In this document: positions 28,270 to 35,936 of the stretch, one piece after another
Position numbering within the stretch: the first letter of the stretch is position 1
Layout of the letters: the number at the start of each line of letters is the position of its first letter
Assembly: GCA_001768515.1 (NCBI GenBank)
Contig: MEOA01000045.1
Coordinates: forward strand, 1 to 64,000
From: Bacteroidetes bacterium GWE2_42_24
GTDB lineage: Bacteria; Bacteroidota; Bacteroidia; Bacteroidales; TTA-H9
Length of the DNA: 64,000 nt
Reading direction: 5' to 3'
Notes under the pieces: model-generated
Seen by the model: only the letters and a program-made list of their open reading frames with translations
Told to the model about the DNA's origin: nothing
Databases searched by the model: none
Made by a program: the position numbers and the translations under genes

Positions 28270-30066
28270 TTACCAGCGTTTCTTATTGCCTGATTGTTTA
28301 TGTCCTTTTTTGAGTGGTTTGTCCCACGCATCGTCGATGGCAGCAGCATCAACCGACTGTCTTTTCTTTTTGTAAGGTTGTTCCCAGAATGGTTCCTTCT
28401 TTTCTTCAGAAGGTTTCTGGTCAGTGGCCAATCCTGCTTCCAGCTTAACGCCATCGAAATTTGATTCGTTCAGGGCAGAAATGAGGCGTGAAGAGAACCG
28501 GCTGTCGATTTCGAAGAAGGAGAACTTACGATCGAGGTCAATACGTCCGATCTCGATGCTGCGATCGCGTAATGCTTCATTGATCATCCCGATAAGAGTT
28601 TTGGGGTTGACGCCGTTTTTCAGACCGACATTGAGGAAGATGCGACTGAAAGCCATATTACTGGGGCCCTGTCTCTTTTTCTTGATGTCGAATGAGTCGC
28701 GTGAGGAATCTTTTCCTTTGTGGTCATATTTGCGCGGCATCTGAGCATTGATGTCGGTGGCATCCCTGTAGTAATCAAGAAAACGGTTAAATTCTACTGA
28801 GATAAATTTTTTGATGAGTTCGTCGCGGTCCATCCAGCTTAATTTCTTGATGATGACTGGTAGGAAGCTCTCGATCTCTTCTTCATTGACCAGGGTATTC
28901 TCAACTTTATCGACCAGATTAAAGATTTGTTTCTCGCAGATGGAACGACCGTCGGGAATGGGCAAATACACGATCTGTTTTCCGGTGAGCTTCTCGAGTG
29001 TGCGAATCCTCTCCATTTCACGTGAGTGGATAATGCTGATGGCAACACCTGTTTTTCCGGCTCTGCCGGTTCTGCCTGTCCTGTGGATGTACACCTCGCG
29101 ATCGTCGGGCAGGTTGTAGTTGATAATGTGAGTGAGGTCGGTAACATCGAGGCCACGTGCAGCAACGTCGGTAGCAACGAGGACCTGCAGATGACGAAGC
29201 CTGAACCGGTTCATTACATAATCGCGCTGAGCTTGCGATAAGTCGCCATGAAGGGCGTCGGCATTGTAACCTTCCTGCATGAGACGGTCAGCAACATCTT
29301 TGGTTTCTGTGCGGGTGCGGCAGAACACGATGCTGTAAAGGTTGGGGTTGATGTCAATAATACGTTTCAGTGCTTCAAATCGGTCGGGGGCATGCACCAT
29401 ACAGAAGAAATGGTTCACGTTTTCAGCTCCGCTATTCTTCTTGCCCACGCTGATTTCTTCCGGATCGTGCATATAGTTCTTGGCAATAGCAATGATCTCG
29501 CGGGGCATGGTGGCACTGAAGAGCATGGTACGGCGTTCAGCAGGAACGGTTTCAAGGATGGAGTCGAGTTCTTCCTTGAAGCCCATGTTGAGCATTTCGT
29601 CAGCTTCGTCGAGTACGAGCCATTTGATTTGTGAGATGTCGAGGCGTGAGCGGTGAATCAGGTCGAGTGTACGTCCGGGTGTACCAACAACAAAGGCAGC
29701 GCCACGACGCAGTAAAACCATTTGCCGTTCGATGCTTTCACCTCCATAAACGGGAACAATCTGAATGCCGGGAAGGTTTTTGCTGTAATTACTGAGATCT
29801 TTGGCAATCTGAATACAGAGTTCTCTGGTGGGGCAAAGTATAAGTCCCTGAGGAATTTTAGTTCCAGTGATAGCCCTTTCGAGCATAGGCAGACCAAAGG
29901 CAGCTGTTTTACCGGTCCCTGTTTGGGCAAAGGCGAGCAGGTCGCGTGATTCATTAAGGATGAATGGGATGGTGAGTGCTTGAATGGGAGTGGGCGTTTC
30001 GAAGCCCATCTCTTTGATGGCTTCGTGGATTTCCGGCTTTAGCACGGAGAAGTCGAATGATGACAT
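28270..30066 (-). CDS. deaD: DEAD-box RNA helicase with DbpA-type RNA-binding domain
   Basis: A 598-residue ATP-dependent RNA helicase. All core motifs are present: Q motif (FETPTPIQ), motif I AQTGTGKT, Ia PTRELCIQ, GG (YGGES), TPGR, II DEAD, III SAT, ARGLDV, and VI HRTGRTGR. The C-terminal part (about 475-550: FLNVGLKNGVNPKTLIGMINEAL, IGRIDLDRKFSFFEID) is the DbpA RNA-binding fold used by DeaD/CsdA-like helicases in ribosome assembly and cold adaptation. A Lys/Arg-rich tail ends the protein. Its long leader (about 100 nt after the predicted transcription start) may allow cold or RNA-level control, as inferred from length only. Monocistronic. Confidence 0.9.
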   Translation of the reverse strand: MSSFDFSVLKPEIHEAIKEMGFETPTPIQALTIPFILNESRDLLAFAQTGTGKTAAFGLPMLERAITGTKIPQGLILCPTRELCIQIAKDLSNYSKNLPGIQIVPVYGGESIERQMVLLRRGAAFVVGTPGRTLDLIHRSRLDISQIKWLVLDEADEMLNMGFKEELDSILETVPAERRTMLFSATMPREIIAIAKNYMHDPEEISVGKKNSGAENVNHFFCMVHAPDRFEALKRIIDINPNLYSIVFCRTRTETKDVADRLMQEGYNADALHGDLSQAQRDYVMNRFRLRHLQVLVATDVAARGLDVTDLTHIINYNLPDDREVYIHRTGRTGRAGKTGVAISIIHSREMERIRTLEKLTGKQIVYLPIPDGRSICEKQIFNLVDKVENTLVNEEEIESFLPVIIKKLSWMDRDELIKKFISVEFNRFLDYYRDATDINAQMPRKYDHKGKDSSRDSFDIKKKRQGPSNMAFSRIFLNVGLKNGVNPKTLIGMINEALRDRSIEIGRIDLDRKFSFFEIDSRFSSRLISALNESNFDGVKLEAGLATDQKPSEEKKEPFWEQPYKKKRQSVDAAAIDDAWDKPLKKGHKQSGNKKRW

Positions 30067-30173
30067 GTGAATTTTGCGGTTAAAAACATCCCAAACAATA
30101 CATGGATAGTGCCCGGAACATAATGAGTTAAAGTAAATTGAGCGAAGTTGTTGACAACTTCAGCAAAAGGCTG

Positions 30174-30181
30174 CAAAGGTA
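30174..30181 (-). promoter_or_regulatory. -7 promoter element of the helicase gene
   Basis: The minus strand reads TACCTTTG followed by CAG, a strong TAnnTTTG match. The implied leader is about 100 nt. Confidence 0.5.
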
Positions 30182-30576
30182 CGCCTTTTTTTTCATTCTG
30201 AATGATTTACATAGTGAGTTTGTAATGATAATCAAAAGACAGCTAAATCGGCTTAAGATTTTGATCCGGAAATAAACTCAGGCTCGAAATTAAGATCCTG
30301 TGTTTCATGGTTCAAATGTTACGGCTTATGACCGGATGGATTGACTTGTGATTACGATGTGAGGGGCCTGCTTTATCAGGAATTTTGTTTCACTTACATT
30401 GAATAATATCCTAATAGAGCCTTGTTTTCACATTCTGTATTCCGGATTTTCCTCTTGTACTCTAATTTCCGGCGAGCCCGATAAGTCAGAGGCCGGTTGG
30501 CAAATCATTCACCGGGTCGTTTATTTTTTTGTCTGGGCAGTTTTTGGTAATATTGTCGGGCAATTAGTAATAATTC
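30182..30576. other. Intergenic region between helicase and diacylglycerol kinase
   Basis: About 395 bp. The open frame 30399-30608 has no domain and overlaps the real kinase start, so I do not call it. No hairpin or repeat stands out. Confidence 0.5.
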
Positions 30577-30945
30577 ATGATGCGCTGGCTGTCTCTACGA
30601 ATCAATAGCTTTAGATATGCATTCCGGGGTTTCGGGTTGCTCTTTAAGGGGCAGATAAATATCTGTATCCATATAGTTGCTGCTGTTTTGGCTGTTGGTC
30701 TGGGATTTATTTTTCGTATTACACAGGGCGAGTGGTTGGCGGTGATCCTCTCTATTGTTGCCGTGATTGCTGCCGAAGCTTTTAATACGAGCATCGAGAA
30801 GCTGACAGATATTGTTTCCCCGGAGTTCAATCGGGAGGCCGGAAAGGTGAAAGATATTGCGGCAGCCGCTGTTCTGATCATCTCGTTGGGAGCGCTCGTG
30901 GTTGGAACAGTTGTTTTTTTGCCCCTCATTCTCAATTTATTTTAA
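30577..30945 (+). CDS. dgkA: Diacylglycerol/undecaprenol kinase family protein
   Basis: A 122-residue inner-membrane kinase of the DgkA family, with helices near 30-50, 55-75 and 97-118. The catalytic signature EAFNTSIEKLTD (about 68-79) and a conserved basic amphipathic N-terminus (SFRYAFRG) are present. In bacteria outside the enterics, such proteins mainly phosphorylate undecaprenol for cell-wall lipid recycling; which lipid is used here is unknown. Two in-frame ATG codons occur at 30577 and 30580. The stop is 1 nt before the next gene, so the two are co-transcribed. Confidence 0.85.
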   Translation: MMRWLSLRINSFRYAFRGFGLLFKGQINICIHIVAAVLAVGLGFIFRITQGEWLAVILSIVAVIAAEAFNTSIEKLTDIVSPEFNREAGKVKDIAAAAVLIISLGALVVGTVVFLPLILNLF

Positions 30946-30946
30946 C

Positions 30947-31807
30947 ATGTCTAATGTCTTGTTAGCCGATAGTGGCTCCTCAAAAACCGATTGGGTTTTA
31001 GTTGCTGAAGGTGTCGTTGTCAGTAGGTTCCAGTCAGCCGGATTGAATCCATATTTTCTGAGTCCTGATCGCATTACTGAGGAAATCCGTAAGTCGCTTC
31101 CTGGTGGCTTCGATACTGCCATCCCCGATGAAGTATTCTTCTATGGTTCGGGATGCACTGCGCCAGAGCGTCTTGGTGAGGTGAGAGGAGCTATAAGAGC
31201 AGTGTTTCCTTATACAGAAGTGTGGGTAGATTCCGATTTATTGGGTGCTGCCAGAGCGCTCTTTGGGCTTGAGACAGGGCTTGTGGGAATTCTTGGTACA
31301 GGTTCGAATGTTTGTCTGTATGATGGTAACCAGATAACCGCAGGAATCAGGTCGTTGGGTTTTCTTTTCGGCGACTGGGGAAGTGGCGCAGTGATTGGTA
31401 AGGAGCTGGTAACCTGTTATCTTCGAAAGGAGATGCCCGAGCCTTTGCTCATGGCTTTTGAAAAATGGCATGGGCAATCGTTTGAACAAATACTTGAAAG
31501 AAGCTATCGGAATGAGCGTCCTTCGCGCTACCTTGCTTCATTTGTGCCTTTTTTGAGTCAACATAAAGACGATCAATGGGTATCGACTTTACTTAAAGAC
31601 AGCTTTGACGATTTTTTCAGGTACATGGTATACGATTTGCCACAGCCGAAGTTCTATCCGTTTGGAGCCATTGGTTCTGTGGCTTTTTATTTTCAGGATT
31701 TTTTGTGTGAGTCAGCACTGAAGGCCGGGTTTGATTCCATCCGTGTTTTGGCAGCCCCTATCGACGGGTTGATTTCCTTTCATGGAAATCAGGGGACAAT
31801 TACCTAA
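30947..31807 (+). CDS. BadF/BadG/BcrA-type ATPase, N-acetylglucosamine kinase-like
   Basis: A 286-residue actin-like ATPase. The phosphate-1 motif LLADSGSSKTDWVL opens the protein, GILGTGSNVCLY is the phosphate-2 motif (about 113-124), and GFLFGDWGSGAVIGKEL follows. These match sugar kinases of the BadF family that phosphorylate N-acetylglucosamine, which would fit recycling of wall sugars next to an undecaprenol kinase. The substrate is not proved. I use the ATG at 30947 because an upstream reading to 30902 lies inside dgkA in another frame. It converges with the HD gene on the minus strand. Confidence 0.8.
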   Translation: MSNVLLADSGSSKTDWVLVAEGVVVSRFQSAGLNPYFLSPDRITEEIRKSLPGGFDTAIPDEVFFYGSGCTAPERLGEVRGAIRAVFPYTEVWVDSDLLGAARALFGLETGLVGILGTGSNVCLYDGNQITAGIRSLGFLFGDWGSGAVIGKELVTCYLRKEMPEPLLMAFEKWHGQSFEQILERSYRNERPSRYLASFVPFLSQHKDDQWVSTLLKDSFDDFFRYMVYDLPQPKFYPFGAIGSVAFYFQDFLCESALKAGFDSIRVLAAPIDGLISFHGNQGTIT

Positions 31808-31818
31808 TGAGATATCAT

Positions 31819-32496
31819 TTAATGGTCAGGTTCTCGGATAAAATCAGAGCCATTCCACTCATCCATAAATTGTTTGATGAAATCTTCGAGGTATTGATGA
31901 CGATTGGCAGCGATTCGTTTTGCTGTGTTTGTATTGAGGCGGTCACGCAACAAGAATAATTTTTCGTAGAAATGATTGATTGTGGGTGAGTTCTGCGATT
32001 TGTACTGTTCGAATGAAGTCACCATAACTGGCTTTGCCTCAGGGTCGAAGAGGGTACGGTTGTGATGCCCCCCAAAGGCGAAGGTGCGGGCAATGCCGAT
32101 TGCACCTATGGCATCGAGGCGATCGGCATCCTGTACACATTGGGCTTCAATTGAACCTGATTTGTCGGGAACTCCGGCACCTTTGAAACTGATGTTTCTG
32201 ATGCAACTGATCACAGGACGGGTGTATTTTTCAAGCTTGTTTACTACCAGAAGCCCTTTCACGTTATCGAAGCCAGCCTTCTCGTCGATGTTGAACTTCC
32301 AGTCAGATACGTCATGTAACAGGGCGGCCAGTTCTACTACCAAAAGATCAGCATTCTCTTTAGAGGCGATATAGGTAGCCAGATTGCGTACCCGCCAGGT
32401 ATGCCACCAGTCGTGTCCGCTGCTATCGTTGGCTTGCATACGTCGGATGGAGTTTTCAAGTCGCCCTACTGCATCCCTGAAAATGGGTTCTTTCAT
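31819..32496 (-). CDS. HD-domain phosphohydrolase
   Basis: A 225-residue cytoplasmic HD protein. Metal-binding residues are visible in GHDWWHTWRV (H), ALLHDVSD (HD) and a later conserved D in QDADRLDAIG. This is the YedJ-like pattern, close to families that act on nucleotides or phosphate monoesters. Its start overlaps the NhaD-like gene stop by 4 nt, placing it last in a three-gene minus-strand operon (aminotransferase, transporter, HD). Confidence 0.8.
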   Translation of the reverse strand: MKEPIFRDAVGRLENSIRRMQANDSSGHDWWHTWRVRNLATYIASKENADLLVVELAALLHDVSDWKFNIDEKAGFDNVKGLLVVNKLEKYTRPVISCIRNISFKGAGVPDKSGSIEAQCVQDADRLDAIGAIGIARTFAFGGHHNRTLFDPEAKPVMVTSFEQYKSQNSPTINHFYEKLFLLRDRLNTNTAKRIAANRHQYLEDFIKQFMDEWNGSDFIREPDH

Positions 32497-33746
32497 GATA
32501 AAAAGAAGATAAGTTGACCGTACAAAACTAAAAATGAAATGATAAAGGTTAGCAAGGTAACGAAAATTCCCGGGATAAAGAAATTCTTAAAGCTAATATG
32601 TATCCCTGATTTCCCTGCTGATTGGATAACTATGAGGTTAGCCATGGCGCCAATGATGGTGGCATTACCCGCCAGCGTTGATGCTGAAGCTAACGTCAGC
32701 CAGAGTATTTCACTGTTTGCGGTTTTCATCATGGGTAACATGAGAACAGTGAAAGGAACATTACTGACGATTTGTGACATTATCAGTGAAACAACATGTA
32801 TGAACCCCAACCCGCCGGTGGTTTCCTGCAGAGAATAACGGTTTAGTGCCTGACTGATTAACCCCGTGGCTTCAAGGCCATGAACAACGATAAAGAGTGT
32901 AACAAAAAATAAAAGTAGCACCCAATCAACCTGCCGGATGATTTCTGAGGGTTTTTCTTTGGCCAGGAGCATCATCAGCGCAGCACCCACCAGGGCAATC
33001 ATTGGAATCGATAAACCGGTAATGTTTCCAGAGAAGAACAGCACTATGACCAGCAGGAAGACAGGGATGGAGAAGCGCATGGTGCGCAATTTGTAATGAA
33101 ATTCGCTGGTATCGACTTTGACGGGTTGATTACCGCGAAACTCATCAGGAAACAACAGCCGGATGACAGGCGCAATGATGGCCATGCCTGCCACAGAAAC
33201 AGGTAACAACCTTAACAGAAATTCACTGTATGAAAGTCCTGAATTGATACCAATGAGCATATTCTGCGGATTTCCAGTGATGGTCATCGCACTTCCGATA
33301 TTGGAAGCCAGAATTTCGGCGATGAGGTAGGGGAGTGGGTTCAGTCTGCCTTTTCTGCAAATACTGATAATAATTGGTGTGAATAACAAGACCACCGCAT
33401 CATTGACGAGGAAAGCGCTTGAAATGCCGGTGATCCAAACGATGATAACAAGCAGTCGTCTGCGTGTCGCCGACCAACTGATGGCATGGGTAGCGATGAG
33501 GGCAAAGAATCCGTCCATTTGCAGCGTGGTGATGATGATCATCATGCCCAGCAGTAAACCGATGGTATTGAAATCGATGGCTAAGATGGCCTGATCGAAT
33601 CCCAGAATGCCTGATGCAACCATAGCCACAGCTCCGAAGAAGGCTGCAGAAGGCCTGTCGATATTCATACCCGGCAAGCGGGTGAATATAATCCCTGTAT
33701 AGGTAATTCCGAAGATGATGAGGGCTGTCAGTTTTTGGTAATCCAT
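32493..33746 (-). CDS. ArsB/NhaD-type ion transporter (SLC13-like permease)
   Basis: A 417-residue membrane protein with about eleven helices and the ion-transporter superfamily repeats: NDAVVLLFTPI, ITGNPQNMLIG in the first half, SNVPFTVLMLP and AGNATIIGA in the second. These hairpins form the transport sites of anion:Na+ symporters and of arsenite or Na+/H+ carriers. The ion or organic acid carried is unknown. No arsenic genes lie nearby. The start is 2 nt from the stop of the upstream class V aminotransferase. Confidence 0.8.
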   Translation of the reverse strand: MDYQKLTALIIFGITYTGIIFTRLPGMNIDRPSAAFFGAVAMVASGILGFDQAILAIDFNTIGLLLGMMIIITTLQMDGFFALIATHAISWSATRRRLLVIIVWITGISSAFLVNDAVVLLFTPIIISICRKGRLNPLPYLIAEILASNIGSAMTITGNPQNMLIGINSGLSYSEFLLRLLPVSVAGMAIIAPVIRLLFPDEFRGNQPVKVDTSEFHYKLRTMRFSIPVFLLVIVLFFSGNITGLSIPMIALVGAALMMLLAKEKPSEIIRQVDWVLLLFFVTLFIVVHGLEATGLISQALNRYSLQETTGGLGFIHVVSLIMSQIVSNVPFTVLMLPMMKTANSEILWLTLASASTLAGNATIIGAMANLIVIQSAGKSGIHISFKNFFIPGIFVTLLTFIISFLVLYGQLIFFLS

Positions 33747-33748
33747 CG

Positions 33749-34909
33749 CTACTTATTGCTAATGATTAAATCCAGCGATTCGGCCAGATAATGGAATTGT
33801 GAAAGGGTATTATACTGTTGCGATGAAATCCTGAGCAATAGCTGATGTGCCCCTGTCCACTGAAAGAGGGGAACCTCAATGTTGTATTTCTGGTAGAGTT
33901 GTTCCTGAATACGGTCGATTGTGTTGTAACCAAGATTAATGGGGTCGGCCTTCGCGGCGATCGGTATAACCGCCATTGATGCCAGCATCGAAGTGCTACA
34001 AATGGGTTTAAGTCCCAGATAATTGCAGATAACTCCTCTGGCTTCAATAGTCATCTGATGGTTGCGTTCCATCCATTCGTCCCAGCCACCGGGCATTTGC
34101 TTTTCGAAGAACCGGATTGCATAAGGAAGTGTAAGGGCAGCCGACCAATCTGCCGTGCCCTGCCAATGAAATTTCTTTTCAAAGGAGGTCTCTTTTCCCC
34201 ATGCATGACTGATAGCCAGAGGAACGACCTTTGATCTGGCCTCTTCTCTTACCCACAGGAAGCCGCAATTTTTAGGAAGGCACATCCATTTGTGGCAGTT
34301 ACCGGTGTAGTAAGTTGGGTTAATTGTTTTAATGCTTAGCGGAATACTTCCGGGTGCATGCGCTCCGTCGATCAGGCTTTCGATGCCACGCCGATTAAGT
34401 TCCTTTACGATCTCAGTGACAGGAAAAACGAGCGCTGTGGGCGAAGTGACATGATCGAGCATGACGAGCCGGGTAGCTGGCGTTACAGCTTCCATGACGG
34501 AATTGATGATAAGCTGTGAGTTGATTTCCCCGAGCGGCAGTTCGATCTCTTTGATCTTGATGCCCTTGGTTTCCAGGATGTAAAATAGTACATTCCGGCA
34601 GGCCGGATAAATATGGTTGGTAATCAATACTTCATCTCCAGGTTTGAAATCCAGTGACTTCAGTATAGTGTTTACTCCATGAGTGGCATTAGGAACGAGT
34701 GCAAGACCATTGGTGTCGGTGTCAATAAACCGACTTAACGCATGCTTGCTTTCATAGAGTTTCTCATCAATTTCTCTGAGTATAAAACGGAGGGGTGAAG
34801 ATTCGAGCCTCTGATGCCAGTGGCGTTGTTCGTTGATGATCTCCAGAGGACAGGCGCCAAACGCGCCATGATTAAGATAAATGACAGATGGATCGAGGTT
34901 CCAGTTCAT
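33749..34909 (-). CDS. Class V aminotransferase (isopenicillin N epimerase-like)
   Basis: A 386-residue PLP enzyme of the CsdA/isopenicillin N epimerase-like group. NHGAFGACP at the N-terminus, NATHGVN (about 87), DGAHAPG (about 197) and the PLP lysine in GNCHKWMCLPKNCGFLW are visible. Related enzymes desulfurate or epimerise amino acids, and the reaction here is not clear. A longer reading starts with TTG at 34948, but that codon lies inside the -7 element TACCTTTG, so the ATG at 34909 (MNWNLDPSVIYLNHG) is preferred. First gene of the operon with the transporter and HD protein. Confidence 0.8.
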   Translation of the reverse strand: MNWNLDPSVIYLNHGAFGACPLEIINEQRHWHQRLESSPLRFILREIDEKLYESKHALSRFIDTDTNGLALVPNATHGVNTILKSLDFKPGDEVLITNHIYPACRNVLFYILETKGIKIKEIELPLGEINSQLIINSVMEAVTPATRLVMLDHVTSPTALVFPVTEIVKELNRRGIESLIDGAHAPGSIPLSIKTINPTYYTGNCHKWMCLPKNCGFLWVREEARSKVVPLAISHAWGKETSFEKKFHWQGTADWSAALTLPYAIRFFEKQMPGGWDEWMERNHQMTIEARGVICNYLGLKPICSTSMLASMAVIPIAAKADPINLGYNTIDRIQEQLYQKYNIEVPLFQWTGAHQLLLRISSQQYNTLSQFHYLAESLDLIISNK

Positions 34910-34945
34910 GCTTGGTGTGACAGTTAATGCGCTATTTTTGTTTTC

Positions 34946-34953
34946 CAAAGGTA
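34946..34953 (-). promoter_or_regulatory. -7 promoter element of the aminotransferase operon
   Basis: The minus strand reads TACCTTTG (TAnnTTTG). Transcription should start near 34939, 30 nt before the ATG. Confidence 0.55.
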
Positions 34954-35188
34954 GAAAACCTCCTTCGATTAAGGATGCTCTAAATCAATAGAAATTTGAC
35001 ATGTTTGATCAAATATGCTGCTTTGATTATGTAATAAAATTGAAAGTTGCATAAACGCTGATTATTGGAGTTAATCTGGATTCTATGGCCAAAGGTAACC
35101 AACAGTCTTTTCATCGTTTTAATTATTGTATTTTCGTAGAGAATTTTCTTCTCAATGATAAATTTGTTTGGTAAAGATTCTGTTAATT

Positions 35189-35893
35189 ATGTATAATTTA
35201 TTGATAACCGGAGCCTCACAAGGTATTGGGGCAGCTATTGTGAAGCATTTTGCTCAACAATCAGCTATGACGATTTTCGCCCTTGCCCGAAATGAATGCA
35301 AATTAAATGAACTCGCCTCTTTTTGCAACCGGGCTTCCAATGGTTCGAAGGTGATTCCTGTTGCTGTTGATTTGGATCAGGCCGACTATGAGCTATTGGT
35401 GAGACGGCTTATGGTGTATACAGCAACCTTTGATGTGGTGATTCATAATGCAGGTTTTATGGTGAATAAGCCTTTTGAGTCAATCCAACCTGATGATTTT
35501 AATAGTGTCTTCTCAACGAATGTTAAGGTTCCATTTTTCCTGACGCAGGCATTGCTTCCTGTACTTAAGGCAGGGGCACATGTATTGGCCATCAGTAGTA
35601 TGGGTGGGTTACAGGGAAGTCAGAAGTATCCGGGACTCTCTGTCTATAGCTCTGCAAAAGGGGCTTTGGCTGTGCTGATGGAGTCATTGGCAGCTGAACT
35701 ATCAGATCGTCAAATTAGTTTTAATGCCCTTGCCCTGGGGTCTGTACAAACAGAGATGCTTCAGAAAGCTTTTCCGGGTTATCATGCGCCTGTTGAGCCG
35801 GCCAGGATGGCTGAATTCATCGCCTGGTTTGCCTTAAATGGACAAAAGGTCATGAATGGAAAGATTCTTCCTGTTGCGTCTTCTAATCCATAG
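35189..35893 (+). CDS. Short-chain dehydrogenase/reductase
   Basis: A 234-residue classical SDR. The Rossmann motif TGASQGIG is at residues 7-14, HNAGF is the NAG motif, SSMGG carries the catalytic Ser, and VYSSAKGAL carries the Tyr and Lys. The C-terminus lacks a long substrate loop, which is common in reductases of unknown substrate. It probably uses NADP(H) or NAD(H), but the cofactor-deciding residue after the second strand (ALARNE) suggests NADP(H). The ATG at 35189 is preferred over the TTG at 35168. It stands alone and shares a bidirectional terminator with the AsmA gene. Confidence 0.85.
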   Translation: MYNLLITGASQGIGAAIVKHFAQQSAMTIFALARNECKLNELASFCNRASNGSKVIPVAVDLDQADYELLVRRLMVYTATFDVVIHNAGFMVNKPFESIQPDDFNSVFSTNVKVPFFLTQALLPVLKAGAHVLAISSMGGLQGSQKYPGLSVYSSAKGALAVLMESLAAELSDRQISFNALALGSVQTEMLQKAFPGYHAPVEPARMAEFIAWFALNGQKVMNGKILPVASSNP

Positions 35894-35894
35894 A

Positions 35895-35928
35895 CAAAAA
35901 GAACCGGGGTTTAAGCCGGCTCTTTTTG
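35895..35928. terminator. Bidirectional terminator between SDR and AsmA genes
   Basis: CAAAAAGA-x-CCGG pairs with CCGG-x-TCTTTTTG. A and T runs on both sides serve both strands of the convergent pair. Confidence 0.8.
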
Positions 35929-35936
35929 TTTATAGA

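Noticed and set aside
30399..30608. 69-residue frame before diacylglycerol kinase
   Set aside because: Overlaps the real kinase start and has no coding character.
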